Shown one piece after another: positions 52,960 through 62,200 of a stretch of 64,000 bases of DNA (its first letter is position 1; each line of letters starts with the position of its first letter). The position numbers and the translations under genes are program-made. Under the pieces are notes generated by a model. The model was not told the origin of the DNA. It searched no databases and worked only from the letters and a program-made list of their open reading frames with translations. This DNA is from an uncultured Gilliamella sp. Lineage in GTDB: Bacteria > Pseudomonadota > Gammaproteobacteria > Enterobacterales > Orbaceae. The stretch lies in contig CALYPG010000004.1 in the NCBI GenBank assembly GCA_945271295.1, forward strand, positions 84,300 to 148,299, read 5' to 3'.

Positions 52960-53634
52960 TTATTTAAGCCGATTGTAAATTAAACGACCTATAGTTTGAA
53001 TTGTCCATACCATTATGCCAATAATAAATACGACAAAATATGTGACAACATCATCGAATCGTTCATAACCAAAGGTTAATGCCACCGCACCAAGCCCACC
53101 AGCCCCAACTGCTCCTGCTAGTGTAGTATTTGCTAATGCTTGAATTAAAACAAAAGTCATATTGTTTACCAGTGCTGGTTTTGCTTCAACCAGCATAACT
53201 CGAGTCAAAATTTGCCTATTGGTAGCCCCAAATGCTTTAGCTGCCATAATAGTATTTGGATTGACTTCTAACAGTGAGGCTTCGACTAATCTTGTTACTA
53301 GTGGAATAGTGATAATGCTCAAAGTTATTGAAGCTGCAAGCCAACCTACACTAGTTTGAACCAATAACTTAGTAAAAGGAGCTAAGGCGACAATCATAAT
53401 TAAAGCTGGAAATGACCTTGTAATGTCAATACCATAATTGATAATTTTAAAAAGTAGTCGATGAGGCGCTAATCCTTTTGGCCTTGTTATTACCAAAATA
53501 ACAGCACAAATACCACCCAATAAAAACCCTAAAAATGCAGAGATGATTAACATTTTTAATGTAGCAAACAATGCTGGCCAAATAATAATTGCTAAATAAT
53601 CAAATAACCGTGTTTGGTTGAGGTCAAAAAACAT
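52960..53634 (-). CDS. MetI-like ABC transporter permease
   Basis: This permease has about five helices and a MetI-type EAA loop (NTIMAAKAFGATNRQILTRVMLVEAKPALVNN). The C-terminal AGAVGAGGLGAVALTFGYERFDDVVTYF is as in E. coli MetI. I prefer the ATG at 53634, which has GAGG at 6 nt and overlaps the ATPase gene by 11 bp; an ATG at 53646 is also possible. The length is 224 residues. Confidence 0.9.
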   Translation of the reverse strand: MFFDLNQTRLFDYLAIIIWPALFATLKMLIISAFLGFLLGGICAVILVITRPKGLAPHRLLFKIINYGIDITRSFPALIMIVALAPFTKLLVQTSVGWLAASITLSIITIPLVTRLVEASLLEVNPNTIMAAKAFGATNRQILTRVMLVEAKPALVNNMTFVLIQALANTTLAGAVGAGGLGAVALTFGYERFDDVVTYFVVFIIGIMVWTIQTIGRLIYNRLK

Positions 53635-54622
53635 GAGACGCCTCATTATTGGTAATAGGTGGATTTATATGGCAATATTTAATTTGCTGATCATCGAGAA
53701 AATAACAGACGCGTGATAATTCATGCTGTAAAAAACAAATAGAAAAAATCGTTAGTGCATGACCATTACAATGTTCAGTTTTCGCATCAACTATTTGGAA
53801 ATTAATTTGTAGCTGTTGTGCTAAAACAGATAATAGTTGTCTATCGTTATCGCTATCATTACAAATAATTTTAAGGCCAACGTTACCGTAAGGGGTTATA
53901 ATTGGATGACTACCAATAAGTTTTTGATAAGCTAGTGGTTCTTGAACCAGTACATCAATCACTGGCGCTGTTAGCACTACTGTTTTATTATCAATAATTG
54001 AAACACGATGACAGATCGATTTAATCACTTCAAGTTGGTGCGTTACCATTACAATAGTAATTTGAGTCTGTTGATTAATTGTTTTTAAAAGCGTTAAAAT
54101 TGATTTTGCGGTTTGAGGATCTAATGCTGAAGTAGCTTCATCACATAAGATAATATCAGGGTTTAAGGCTAACGTTCTGGCAATAGCAACACGTTGTTTT
54201 TGTCCACCAGATAGATTTTTAGGAAAAGCATTGGCTTTATCTGGCAATCCTACTAATGTCAAAAGCTCACTAACGCGCTGATGCCTAACTGATCTATCAA
54301 TAGCCCAACACTGCAAAGGCAACATGATATTGTCATAGGCTGTTTTATTTTCAAGTAATGCAAAATCTTGGAAAACCATCCCAATTTTTTTTCTTAAAGC
54401 TCTTAAGGATTGGGAAGATAAAGTATCAACTTTAACATCGTCAACCATTACACTGCCACTGTGATATGGCTCAAGACCATTAATACAGCGTAACAATGTT
54501 GATTTACCTGCCCCACTACTTCCAATAATGCCATGAATCTCACCTTTGGCGATATTCAGGTTAATATTTTCAAGTATAGTTTGATCTGAAAAGCTCTTGC
54601 ATAAATTGACAATTTTTATCAA
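53624..54622 (-). CDS. MetN-like ABC transporter ATPase with NIL domain
   Basis: It has Walker A GSSGAGKST, LSGGQKQRVAIARTLA, IILCDEATSALDP and the MVTHQLEVIKSIC switch, which place this with MetN. A C-terminal ACT-like NIL domain (about 250-330, GNVGLKIICNDSDND) is the regulatory domain that senses the transported amino acid in MetN. The start is uncertain: TTG at 54622 aligns with the MetN initiator (LIKIVNL vs MIKLSNI). GTG at 54634 and TTG at 54706 are open alternatives. It heads the operon. Confidence 0.85.
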   Translation of the reverse strand: MIKIVNLCKSFSDQTILENINLNIAKGEIHGIIGSSGAGKSTLLRCINGLEPYHSGSVMVDDVKVDTLSSQSLRALRKKIGMVFQDFALLENKTAYDNIMLPLQCWAIDRSVRHQRVSELLTLVGLPDKANAFPKNLSGGQKQRVAIARTLALNPDIILCDEATSALDPQTAKSILTLLKTINQQTQITIVMVTHQLEVIKSICHRVSIIDNKTVVLTAPVIDVLVQEPLAYQKLIGSHPIITPYGNVGLKIICNDSDNDRQLLSVLAQQLQINFQIVDAKTEHCNGHALTIFSICFLQHELSRVCYFLDDQQIKYCHINPPITNNEASHVF

Positions 54623-54706
54623 GAGATCTACCACACTGCTTTTATATTTATTGCTAATATTGTATTTATTTTTATAAAAATTAACACAAATGAAAACAGT
54701 AAGCAA

Positions 54707-55153
54707 TAGAATTAAATTCCAGTTAATTATTGATTAAAAAAGGGTTGTGGTATGTGTTTGAGAAAATTAGCTTGATTTATAAATAAGGTGATTTGGGTGA
54801 CAGTAAAAATATCAAAAATAATAAAAATTGTCATACGTATTTGTATAAAATTAATATATTTCAGTTATTTAACAATAATAATTTTTTTCAAAAAAATAGA
54901 TCGCTTATTTTTAATAAGTACACAGATATATAGCATTACAGATAAAAAAGCATAAACAAATTACTTTATTGTGCGCAAGGAAAAGGAGTCTCTGTTCAAT
55001 TATTTATTTCTCTTTTAGTTTAATGATAGCAATTTCTTCAATTAAATTGTACTATTTTAACAGAGGTTAAAATGTACATATATAAGTTAAATTTTTTCTT
55101 CATTGACATACTTTACTAGGAATAAATTAGAAAAATAAAGGATTAGTTTAACT
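54707..55153. other. Divergent intergenic region
   Basis: 447 bp of AT-rich DNA carry the start region of the MetNIQ-like operon and of the secreted gene at 55154. No gene, T-box, SAM riboswitch or clear MetJ box (AGACGTCT repeats) is seen. AAGGA lies 11 nt before the 55154 ATG. Confidence 0.45.
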
Positions 55154-55807
55154 ATGAGAAGGCTTGCTTTAAATACTATTTTAACGTCTAAAATCAACAT
55201 TTTTATTTTTTCAATTTTTTATCTATTAATTGTTACTAATCAGTCTGCTGCACTAGATAATTCCTCTATTATTTCTTCAGAAAAAAAACAAAATATACCA
55301 GTTTATACTAATGATAAAGAAATTGGTTATTTATATGAACAGGTAAATGATATTTCGCTTTTAGAGGAAAATAAACCTTTTTTCATTTTAGAGAAATTCA
55401 ATGTATTTTCTAAAAGTGTCATCATAAAATCAGATATTACAATAACGGGAACAAGAAATAATAACAAACCTTCTTATTTTTTTAACCGTATTTATGATGT
55501 GGCTTTAGAAAACCACAATGATTATGCAATTATTTCTGTTCGCAATACCATTGGTGTCAGCTATTATCAAATTTACATTAGAGAAAATAAGAAAAATCAA
55601 TTAGAAATTTTTAAAGAAAAGGCTGAGGATAGTGTTTTGGTCAAGGTTAAAATCAATGACGATGATTTCGACTCACAACCGGCTGATTTAATTTGCCTGC
55701 GTCAAACCACCAAAGTAATTAATGATATTATTTATGTACCTGATTCACTTAATTTAAACATAAAAAATAAAAAAGTGTGTCAAACAAAAATAAGGCAACA
55801 ACAATGA
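55154..55807 (+). CDS. Secreted orphan protein beside the T6SS array
   Basis: The 217-residue product has a long export segment (KINIFIFSIFYLLIVTNQ) with cleavage probably near SAA. The mature part is Lys/Asn/Asp-rich with alternating beta-like strands and two cysteines near the end (LICLRQ, KKVCQT). It is not recognised. It faces the T6SS immunity-like array and its stop lies only 3 bp from the fifth-copy relic. That placement makes it a candidate periplasmic immunity protein or a gene brought in when the array was cut. Confidence 0.6.
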   Translation: MRRLALNTILTSKINIFIFSIFYLLIVTNQSAALDNSSIISSEKKQNIPVYTNDKEIGYLYEQVNDISLLEENKPFFILEKFNVFSKSVIIKSDITITGTRNNNKPSYFFNRIYDVALENHNDYAIISVRNTIGVSYYQIYIRENKKNQLEIFKEKAEDSVLVKVKINDDDFDSQPADLICLRQTTKVINDIIYVPDSLNLNIKNKKVCQTKIRQQQ

Positions 55808-55810
55808 TTA

Positions 55811-55843
55811 TCAATTTACTTCGAAGCAGTAACCTTTAGTCAT
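55811..55843 (-). pseudogene. Relic of a fifth array copy (start only)
   Basis: After copy D the sequence continues through the next start with ATGACTAAAGGTTAC, identical to the first codons of copies B, C and D. It then diverges and stops after 10 codons. The breakpoint lies at about 55828. It shows that the array once extended further and was truncated by a deletion or insertion. Confidence 0.65.
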
Positions 55844-56678
55844 TGGATTGCTCTTGATTTGGCGTTTCTTGTGGTTCGGTGATCTGTGGCATAAAGCCTC
55901 GTTCATCAATCACTGTTACCCAATCAGGTAAGGTTGGAGTTCGACAGTAGTAATTAGCATTGGGATCGAGTTCTTTAATTTGTTCAAATTCTGGAGTTTG
56001 TGGATCATCAAAGAGTTTAGGATCACCTAAAATATTTAGTCTTTTAAAATGTTTATCTTCTGTTAAGATATCATGCAGCCAAGGTCTAGGATAGCCTAAG
56101 GTGGCAAAAATTCGGTTACTAATAAAAGTATAACGACCTCCCGTCAAAAAGAAAAAGAGAATTGTCAAACAAATAAACATGATAAAACAACCGACAATAT
56201 AATCTTGATACTGTTGCCTAAAAGTATCATTACCAATTGTGATTATTAATAATACTAACAATATAAATAAACTAAAAAACCCTATAATAATTGACCAGCT
56301 TTTGAGTAATGGCAGAGTTGTTATACCTAATGCATGTGGAAAATATAAAGCATGATATTTGGGAATACGAACGGCATAGAATTGATATTGATCATTGTCA
56401 ATTGGTTTAACGATCATTTCAACATCGTCACCGTTTTTAAAGTCAACATGGGATAATTTGCCTTTCACTTTTTTTCTGCCCACATAACATTGGTAACTTT
56501 TACCTTCTAGCGAGATATTACCATCAATTAATGCCCCAAGTAATTCACCAACCACACCTACAATCATCAATCCAATAATAGCCAGCAGACCAATATCATC
56601 TGAACGTAACTCTTTAGGCTCATCCATCACTTGTAAGTGACTGACCGTGCCTTTTAGTAAATTGTAACCTTTAGTCAT
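55836..56678 (-). CDS. Tandem T6SS immunity-like membrane protein, copy D
   Basis: Copy D is the last and most divergent complete copy, with 280 residues. The layout is a conserved N-terminus (MTKGYNLLKGTVSHLQVMDE), helix 1 (LLAIIGLMIVGVVGELLGALI), a beta-like CYVGRKKVKGKLSHVDFKNGD region, two variable helices, then YTFISNRIFATLGYP. A conserved tail ends PNQEQSND. I start it at the ATG overlapping the stop of copy C (ATGACTAA); the longer open frame upstream is the 3' end of copy C read in another frame. It is probably immunity to the upstream effector or a relative; an effector role is the alternative. Confidence 0.75.
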   Translation of the reverse strand: MTKGYNLLKGTVSHLQVMDEPKELRSDDIGLLAIIGLMIVGVVGELLGALIDGNISLEGKSYQCYVGRKKVKGKLSHVDFKNGDDVEMIVKPIDNDQYQFYAVRIPKYHALYFPHALGITTLPLLKSWSIIIGFFSLFILLVLLIITIGNDTFRQQYQDYIVGCFIMFICLTILFFFLTGGRYTFISNRIFATLGYPRPWLHDILTEDKHFKRLNILGDPKLFDDPQTPEFEQIKELDPNANYYCRTPTLPDWVTVIDERGFMPQITEPQETPNQEQSND

Positions 56679-57555
56679 TGGATTGCTCTTGATTTGGCGT
56701 TTCTTGTGGTTCGGTGATCTGTGGCATAAAGCCTCGTTCATCAATCACTGTTACCCAATCTGGTAAAGTTGGAGTTCGACAGTAGTAACTGGCATTGGGA
56801 TCATATTTAACAACTTTTTCAAATTCACGGGATTGAGGATCATCAATGAGTTCAGGATCACCAGAACGATTTAGCTTTCTAAAACGTCGATTTTCATCAC
56901 TACAATTGTATGACCAAGGATTAGGATACCCTAATGTAGTAAATATCCGATTACTGATAAAGGTATAGCAACCACCTAATAATAAAAATAATAAAACTAA
57001 AAAAATTAAGAACATTAAGATATTTGTTAAGGTGAAAATAATCCATGAAGAAATGTCTACTTCTGTCTTAATAAACATCATAATTGTTAAAACTACATAA
57101 ATAAATAAAGACAATATGCCAACTCCTATTGAAAGATATTTTAGCATCAATAAAGTAGTCATTCCGACTGAACGTGGAAAATATAAAGCATGATATTGGG
57201 GTATGCGGACAGCATAAACTAGATATTCGGGCATCCCGACAGAATAAGGTTGATATTCGTTAAATTTAATTGGTTTAACTAACATTTCAACATAGTCACC
57301 ATTTTTAAAGTTAACGTGTAATAATTTACCTTGCACTTTTTTTCTGCCCACATAACACTGATAACTTTTACCTTCTAGCGTGATACTGCCTGCGGTTAAT
57401 GCGCCAATTAAAGCGCCAATTACTTCAAATGCACCTACAATCATCAATCCAATAATAGCCAGCAGACCAATATCATCTGAACGTAACTCTTTAGGCTCAT
57501 CCATCACTTGTAAGTGACTGACCGTGCCTTTTAGTAAATTGTAACCTTTAGTCAT
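56671..57555 (-). CDS. Tandem T6SS immunity-like membrane protein, copy C
   Basis: Copy C has 294 residues and the same layout as its neighbours. It has a 10-residue insertion after the beta-like region (FNEYQPYSVGMPEYL) that is shared only with copy A. Its helices 2-3 (LSIGVGILSLFIYVVLTIMM; ILMFLIFLVLLFLLLGGCY) and the LDDENRRFRKLNRSG-like stretch are its own. It overlaps copy D by 8 bp. 305 bp of its sequence (57176-57480) recur identically in copy A. Confidence 0.75.
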   Translation of the reverse strand: MTKGYNLLKGTVSHLQVMDEPKELRSDDIGLLAIIGLMIVGAFEVIGALIGALTAGSITLEGKSYQCYVGRKKVQGKLLHVNFKNGDYVEMLVKPIKFNEYQPYSVGMPEYLVYAVRIPQYHALYFPRSVGMTTLLMLKYLSIGVGILSLFIYVVLTIMMFIKTEVDISSWIIFTLTNILMFLIFLVLLFLLLGGCYTFISNRIFTTLGYPNPWSYNCSDENRRFRKLNRSGDPELIDDPQSREFEKVVKYDPNASYYCRTPTLPDWVTVIDERGFMPQITEPQETPNQEQSND

Positions 57556-58081
57556 TGGATTGCTCTTGATTTGGCGTTTCTTGTGGTTCGGTGATCTGTG
57601 GCATAAAGCCTCGTTCATCAATCACTGTTACCCAAGCTGGTAAGGTTGGAGTTCGACAGTAGTAACTGGCATTGGGATCACGGATTTTAATCCGCTCAAA
57701 TTCTGGAGTTTGAGGATCATCAAATAGCTCGGGGTCGCCAGAACGATTGAGTTTTTTAAATCGTTCGTGTTCATCTAACCAATTATGAAGCCAAGGTTTT
57801 GGGTAACCTAAAGTAGCAAAAATTCGATTACTAATAAACGTATAGGAACCACCGATTATAAAAAATAATAAAAATAAGAAAATAAAAAAAACAAATATAG
57901 CTACCATAGCAAGAAGAAGAATAAAATTAGGTAAATCTTCATCTATCTCTATACACATTATAATTGTTACAACAACAAAAACAAACAAGCAAAACACGCC
58001 AACACCTATTGAAAGATATTTTAGCATTCCTAATGTCGTTACACCGACTGAACGAGGAAAATATAAAGCATGATATTGGGG
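57272..58081. repeat. 810-bp perfect direct repeat, unit 1
   Basis: This unit covers the 5' part of copy C and the 3' part of copy B. It matches 58122-58931 base for base at an offset of 850 bp, as checked by reading both copies through. Mismatches begin immediately outside (57271 and 58082). Confidence 0.9.
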
Positions 58082-58405
58082 CATACGAACCGCATAGGAT
58101 AGATATTGACCGTTATCAATGGGTTTAACTAACATTTCAACATAGTCACCATTTTTAAAGTTAACGTGTAATAATTTACCTTGCACTTTTTTTCTGCCCA
58201 CATAACACTGATAACTTTTACCTTCTAGCGTGATACTGCCTGCGGTTAATGCGCCAATTAAAGCGCCAATTACTTCAAATGCACCTACAATCATCAATCC
58301 AATAATAGCCAGCAGACCAATATCATCTGAACGTAACTCTTTAGGCTCATCCATCACTTGTAAGTGACTGACCGTGCCTTTTAGTAAATTGTAACCTTTA
58401 GTCAT
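57548..58405 (-). CDS. Tandem T6SS immunity-like membrane protein, copy B
   Basis: Copy B has 285 residues. Its C-terminal half from YFPRSVGVTTLGMLK to the end is identical in protein and DNA to that of copy A. Its N-terminal 100 residues are identical to copy C. It lacks the insertion present in A and C. It overlaps copy C by 8 bp. Three to four membrane helices and no signal peptide suggest inner-membrane placement, the site where a pore-forming effector would be neutralised. Confidence 0.75.
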   Translation of the reverse strand: MTKGYNLLKGTVSHLQVMDEPKELRSDDIGLLAIIGLMIVGAFEVIGALIGALTAGSITLEGKSYQCYVGRKKVQGKLLHVNFKNGDYVEMLVKPIDNGQYLSYAVRMPQYHALYFPRSVGVTTLGMLKYLSIGVGVFCLFVFVVVTIIMCIEIDEDLPNFILLLAMVAIFVFFIFLFLLFFIIGGSYTFISNRIFATLGYPKPWLHNWLDEHERFKKLNRSGDPELFDDPQTPEFERIKIRDPNASYYCRTPTLPAWVTVIDERGFMPQITEPQETPNQEQSND

Positions 58406-58931
58406 TGGATTGCTCTTGATTTGGCGTTTCTTGTGGTTCGGTGATCTGTGGCATAAAGCCTCGTTCATCAATCACTGTTACCCAAGCTGGTAAGGTTGGA
58501 GTTCGACAGTAGTAACTGGCATTGGGATCACGGATTTTAATCCGCTCAAATTCTGGAGTTTGAGGATCATCAAATAGCTCGGGGTCGCCAGAACGATTGA
58601 GTTTTTTAAATCGTTCGTGTTCATCTAACCAATTATGAAGCCAAGGTTTTGGGTAACCTAAAGTAGCAAAAATTCGATTACTAATAAACGTATAGGAACC
58701 ACCGATTATAAAAAATAATAAAAATAAGAAAATAAAAAAAACAAATATAGCTACCATAGCAAGAAGAAGAATAAAATTAGGTAAATCTTCATCTATCTCT
58801 ATACACATTATAATTGTTACAACAACAAAAACAAACAAGCAAAACACGCCAACACCTATTGAAAGATATTTTAGCATTCCTAATGTCGTTACACCGACTG
58901 AACGAGGAAAATATAAAGCATGATATTGGGG
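58122..58931. repeat. 810-bp perfect direct repeat, unit 2
   Basis: This unit covers the 5' part of copy B and the 3' part of copy A and is identical to 57272-58081. Identity across a gene junction shows duplication or conversion of a whole unit very recently. Confidence 0.9.
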
Positions 58932-59285
58932 TATGCGGACAGCATAAACTAGATATTCGGGCATCCCGACAGAATAAGGTTGATATTCGTTAAATTTAAT
59001 TGGTTTAACTAACATTTCAACATAGTCACCATTTTTAAAGTTAACGTGTAATAATTTACCTTGCACTTTTTTTCTGCCCACATAACACTGATAACTTTTA
59101 CCTTCTAGCGTGATACTGCCTGCGGTTAATGCGCCAATTAAAGCGCCAATTACTTCAAATGCACCTACAATCATCAATCCAATAATAGCCAGCAGACCAA
59201 TATCATCTGAGCGTAACTCTTTAGGGTCATCCATCACTTGTAAGTGACTGACTGTGCCTTTTAGTAAGTGGTAACCTTTAGTCAT
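58398..59285 (-). CDS. Tandem T6SS immunity-like membrane protein, copy A
   Basis: Copy A has 295 residues and is directly downstream of the effector. Its ATG at 59285 overlaps the effector stop (ATGACTAA). The N-terminus differs slightly from the other copies (KGYHLLKG, MDDPKEL). The middle, with the FNEYQPYSVGMPEYL insertion, matches copy C. The C-terminal half matches copy B, so the gene is a mosaic. Immediate coupling to the toxin makes it the prime candidate for the cognate immunity gene. Confidence 0.75.
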   Translation of the reverse strand: MTKGYHLLKGTVSHLQVMDDPKELRSDDIGLLAIIGLMIVGAFEVIGALIGALTAGSITLEGKSYQCYVGRKKVQGKLLHVNFKNGDYVEMLVKPIKFNEYQPYSVGMPEYLVYAVRIPQYHALYFPRSVGVTTLGMLKYLSIGVGVFCLFVFVVVTIIMCIEIDEDLPNFILLLAMVAIFVFFIFLFLLFFIIGGSYTFISNRIFATLGYPKPWLHNWLDEHERFKKLNRSGDPELFDDPQTPEFERIKIRDPNASYYCRTPTLPAWVTVIDERGFMPQITEPQETPNQEQSND

Positions 59286-62200
59286 GTAAAAATCCTCTAT
59301 CATCCATATCTTGTTCAATTAATGCCAATGCTTCGTCAATATTAATGGTATACGTGATATTATTTGCTTGTGCTTTATTATCCTTTATACCAAACATATC
59401 TTTCAAAACGTCTTTTTCAAACGCACTGGCTTGTTGTTCAGGGGTTTTATAAATATGACTTTTATTATGTGGCATCAAATATTTATCGGTTCGTAGAGCA
59501 CACCGTTTAAGCCAGGTTTCAAGATTATCATCTGATAGCTTGTCAATAGCAAAATCGATCACCATAATAATCAAACCTACCAAACCTGCAATTCGCCATA
59601 AAACTAACCGTGTTGCCGCAATGGATGCCACTTTTTTGACCCCCACCTTTGCGCCTAAATATTTGAAAAAATTTTTCATGGTGGTGGTGGTTAAAAATCT
59701 TCTACACCAAATAAAGTGAAATGAAGAACCTATAAGGATACTACTAACCCCCAGAGTACCCAACAGAAAAATTCTTATGAGTAATAAAGATATTATGGAA
59801 GTACTATGACGTTTTTCCCCGCTTTTACGTATTTCAGCTACATCATTAAAAATCAACCAAAAAGATGCTATCCCACCTAACACCCCTGATAAAGCCTTAC
59901 CCAGACTAAACACCACATTTCTCATGCCTTTGGTTGCTGCCGTAATCATTGCCATTAATTCCACACAAGCCGCAGCTAAAGCAAAACCAGCGGAGATTTT
60001 TAAAGTTGAATAATAGTCATTTTCATCTAAATTTGGGTGAGTTTTACTGAGACTAGTAAAATTATAGAGTTCAAGTATAGCAACCACCGCTGCCATACGC
60101 ATAGATTTGAGGGTGGTTGATAGGGTGTTAGATATACCTGGTTCAGCATCGCTCGCTTTTAAGATAAAATGTAAAAATTTATTGGCTTTATTTTGTGACA
60201 AAGTGCGGTTAAATAAAATATTAAGACGCTTATCAAGGTTAGCTACAGCATCATTTAACAGTGTTCTCGCTTTATTGATTGCCATTCTTTTTCTTAACTC
60301 CCAGCGCTGGTGATAAAGCGGCACTTTAGCCGTTCCTAAGTTAGGACCTTGATCTAAAGTCACTAGTGCTGTGAGCATTTGATATTCCAAATGTAAATAA
60401 GTAACGGCTGTCGATTTTAATACACCCGCGGTGGTTAAGGATAACACTTTATACATCGCTGTACTAACCGAATATAATGCGTTTGCAAGTAGGTTAAACA
60501 CCGGTTGTAATAATTGCGTTGCTTTAGTCGTAAACGTTTCACCCAAGGTAAAACCTCTAATTTTTATTGTTAAACCTATAAATTTAATTTTAATGTTTGA
60601 TCTTATGTAGTTATTAGGATCATTGCGTTCTAAATCAGCAAGGGTCATAATGACATCTTGTAATTTTTTAAACATTAATGCAATTTTAGCATAGGGTAGT
60701 TCATCTAATTTTGATACCAACTTTTCAACTGATTTTTCGACAAGCGTTTTGTTATCGTCCGACTCGGCTTTGCTAACCACCTGGTCAATCATGCTAAGTA
60801 AGTCATCATTATGATAAGCAAACATACGCCACAACATACCATTGACGTTGTCATTATTAGGTTTAGCATAATCTAAATTGGTCATGGAGTCTAAAAATGT
60901 TTTGCCATCCTCACATAATTCAAGCCCCTGAGTGACTTTATTAATCGTCAAAGCAAACAAAATACCTTCAATATTAATTTTTCTTAAATCTTCTAAATCT
61001 TCAGTGGTTATTTCACCTAACTTAAGCGATTCTTGTAGTGTTGTTTCATAATTTTCCATCAACTCTTTGATTTTTTGATTATCTACATCATCAAAACTAT
61101 ATAATTGATTGCCATCAATGTCGTTGTAAACAGTCGAGTAAAAATTACTGTCATGTATCCACGTAATGAGCTGTTTGACACGGTTTTGGTACTTTTCGTC
61201 AACCAGTTTTATCAATTCGTTATGTTTGTCTTCAAATGGTTGGGTATTAACTAATTCTTCATATTTTTGCAAAAATTTTTTAATATCTTTTTCACGTTGC
61301 GCTTTTAAAGCAGATTCTTGGTTGTAAAAATCATTGACATCTTTTTTATATTCTTGCACTAACTCGTTTTGAAGTCGTTTAATTACGGCTGCATCACCAG
61401 GCATAATTTTATTTTTTTTTTCTTTTAGTACATAATTTTCATAAACTGACAGGTCAAAGATTTCGTCACCGACTTTACTATATAATCTAAAATCATTGAA
61501 TTGTTCGTAATAATCATATCCGCCAGGTTTACTGTATAATTGTTCACGTATTAAAGTGTTTAATCCACGACTGGTACAATACATTGGTTTGTCAGGATGG
61601 TGCTCTATTTTACCGGATACCATTATTTTCTTGACATAAGGATTATTATGGTTTGGGAAAGAATAATCCTGATAATATTCTTTTAGTACGGCAAGAGATT
61701 TGGCTTGTTCAATATAGCTTAAGGCGTCGTATTCTAATCTGCGTTCGTTTTGATATTGTAAAACACGGGCATAAGGTTCGTTATAATAACCATTTAATTC
61801 GGTGGCAATACCAACTGGATCTTCAATAGCAAAAATCATCGGCTTTTTGCTTGGACTATAGCGCTCCATCGAATGTGCTAAGTGTTCGCTTGATTCGGGT
61901 TTGAAAACACTCCATGGTTCACATGTGCTATTTTTGTCTAATAGTTTTTTATTAAATTGGTATTGCTTATCACGCCCTTCACTGAAAGGTTCATCAAATA
62001 CTGCCCATGTTTGTGCGTTTTGATTGTCTTTACTGAATATTATTTGTCTATTTTCATCATAAGGTAGTAAGGCTTTGTTCATTTTCGGGTCAAAATCTAA
62101 TATGCTTTGAATGTTGTTATGGTTGGCTATCGTTGCACTTTCAGCATTACCTTGCCATTCGGCGATATTAATAACTTGCATCCGTTTATGTGGATTTTGT

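Noticed and set aside
54707..55153. SAM riboswitch, T-box or MetJ boxes before the MetNIQ-like operon
   Set aside because: No conserved core or repeated AGACGTCT-like boxes could be seen, so methionine control is not supported.
55836..58471. Longer starts for array copies B, C and D (extra 22 residues, MMNEALCHRSPN...)
   Set aside because: The extra segment is the out-of-frame 3' end of the upstream copy; copy A and the fossil copy support the MTKGY start.
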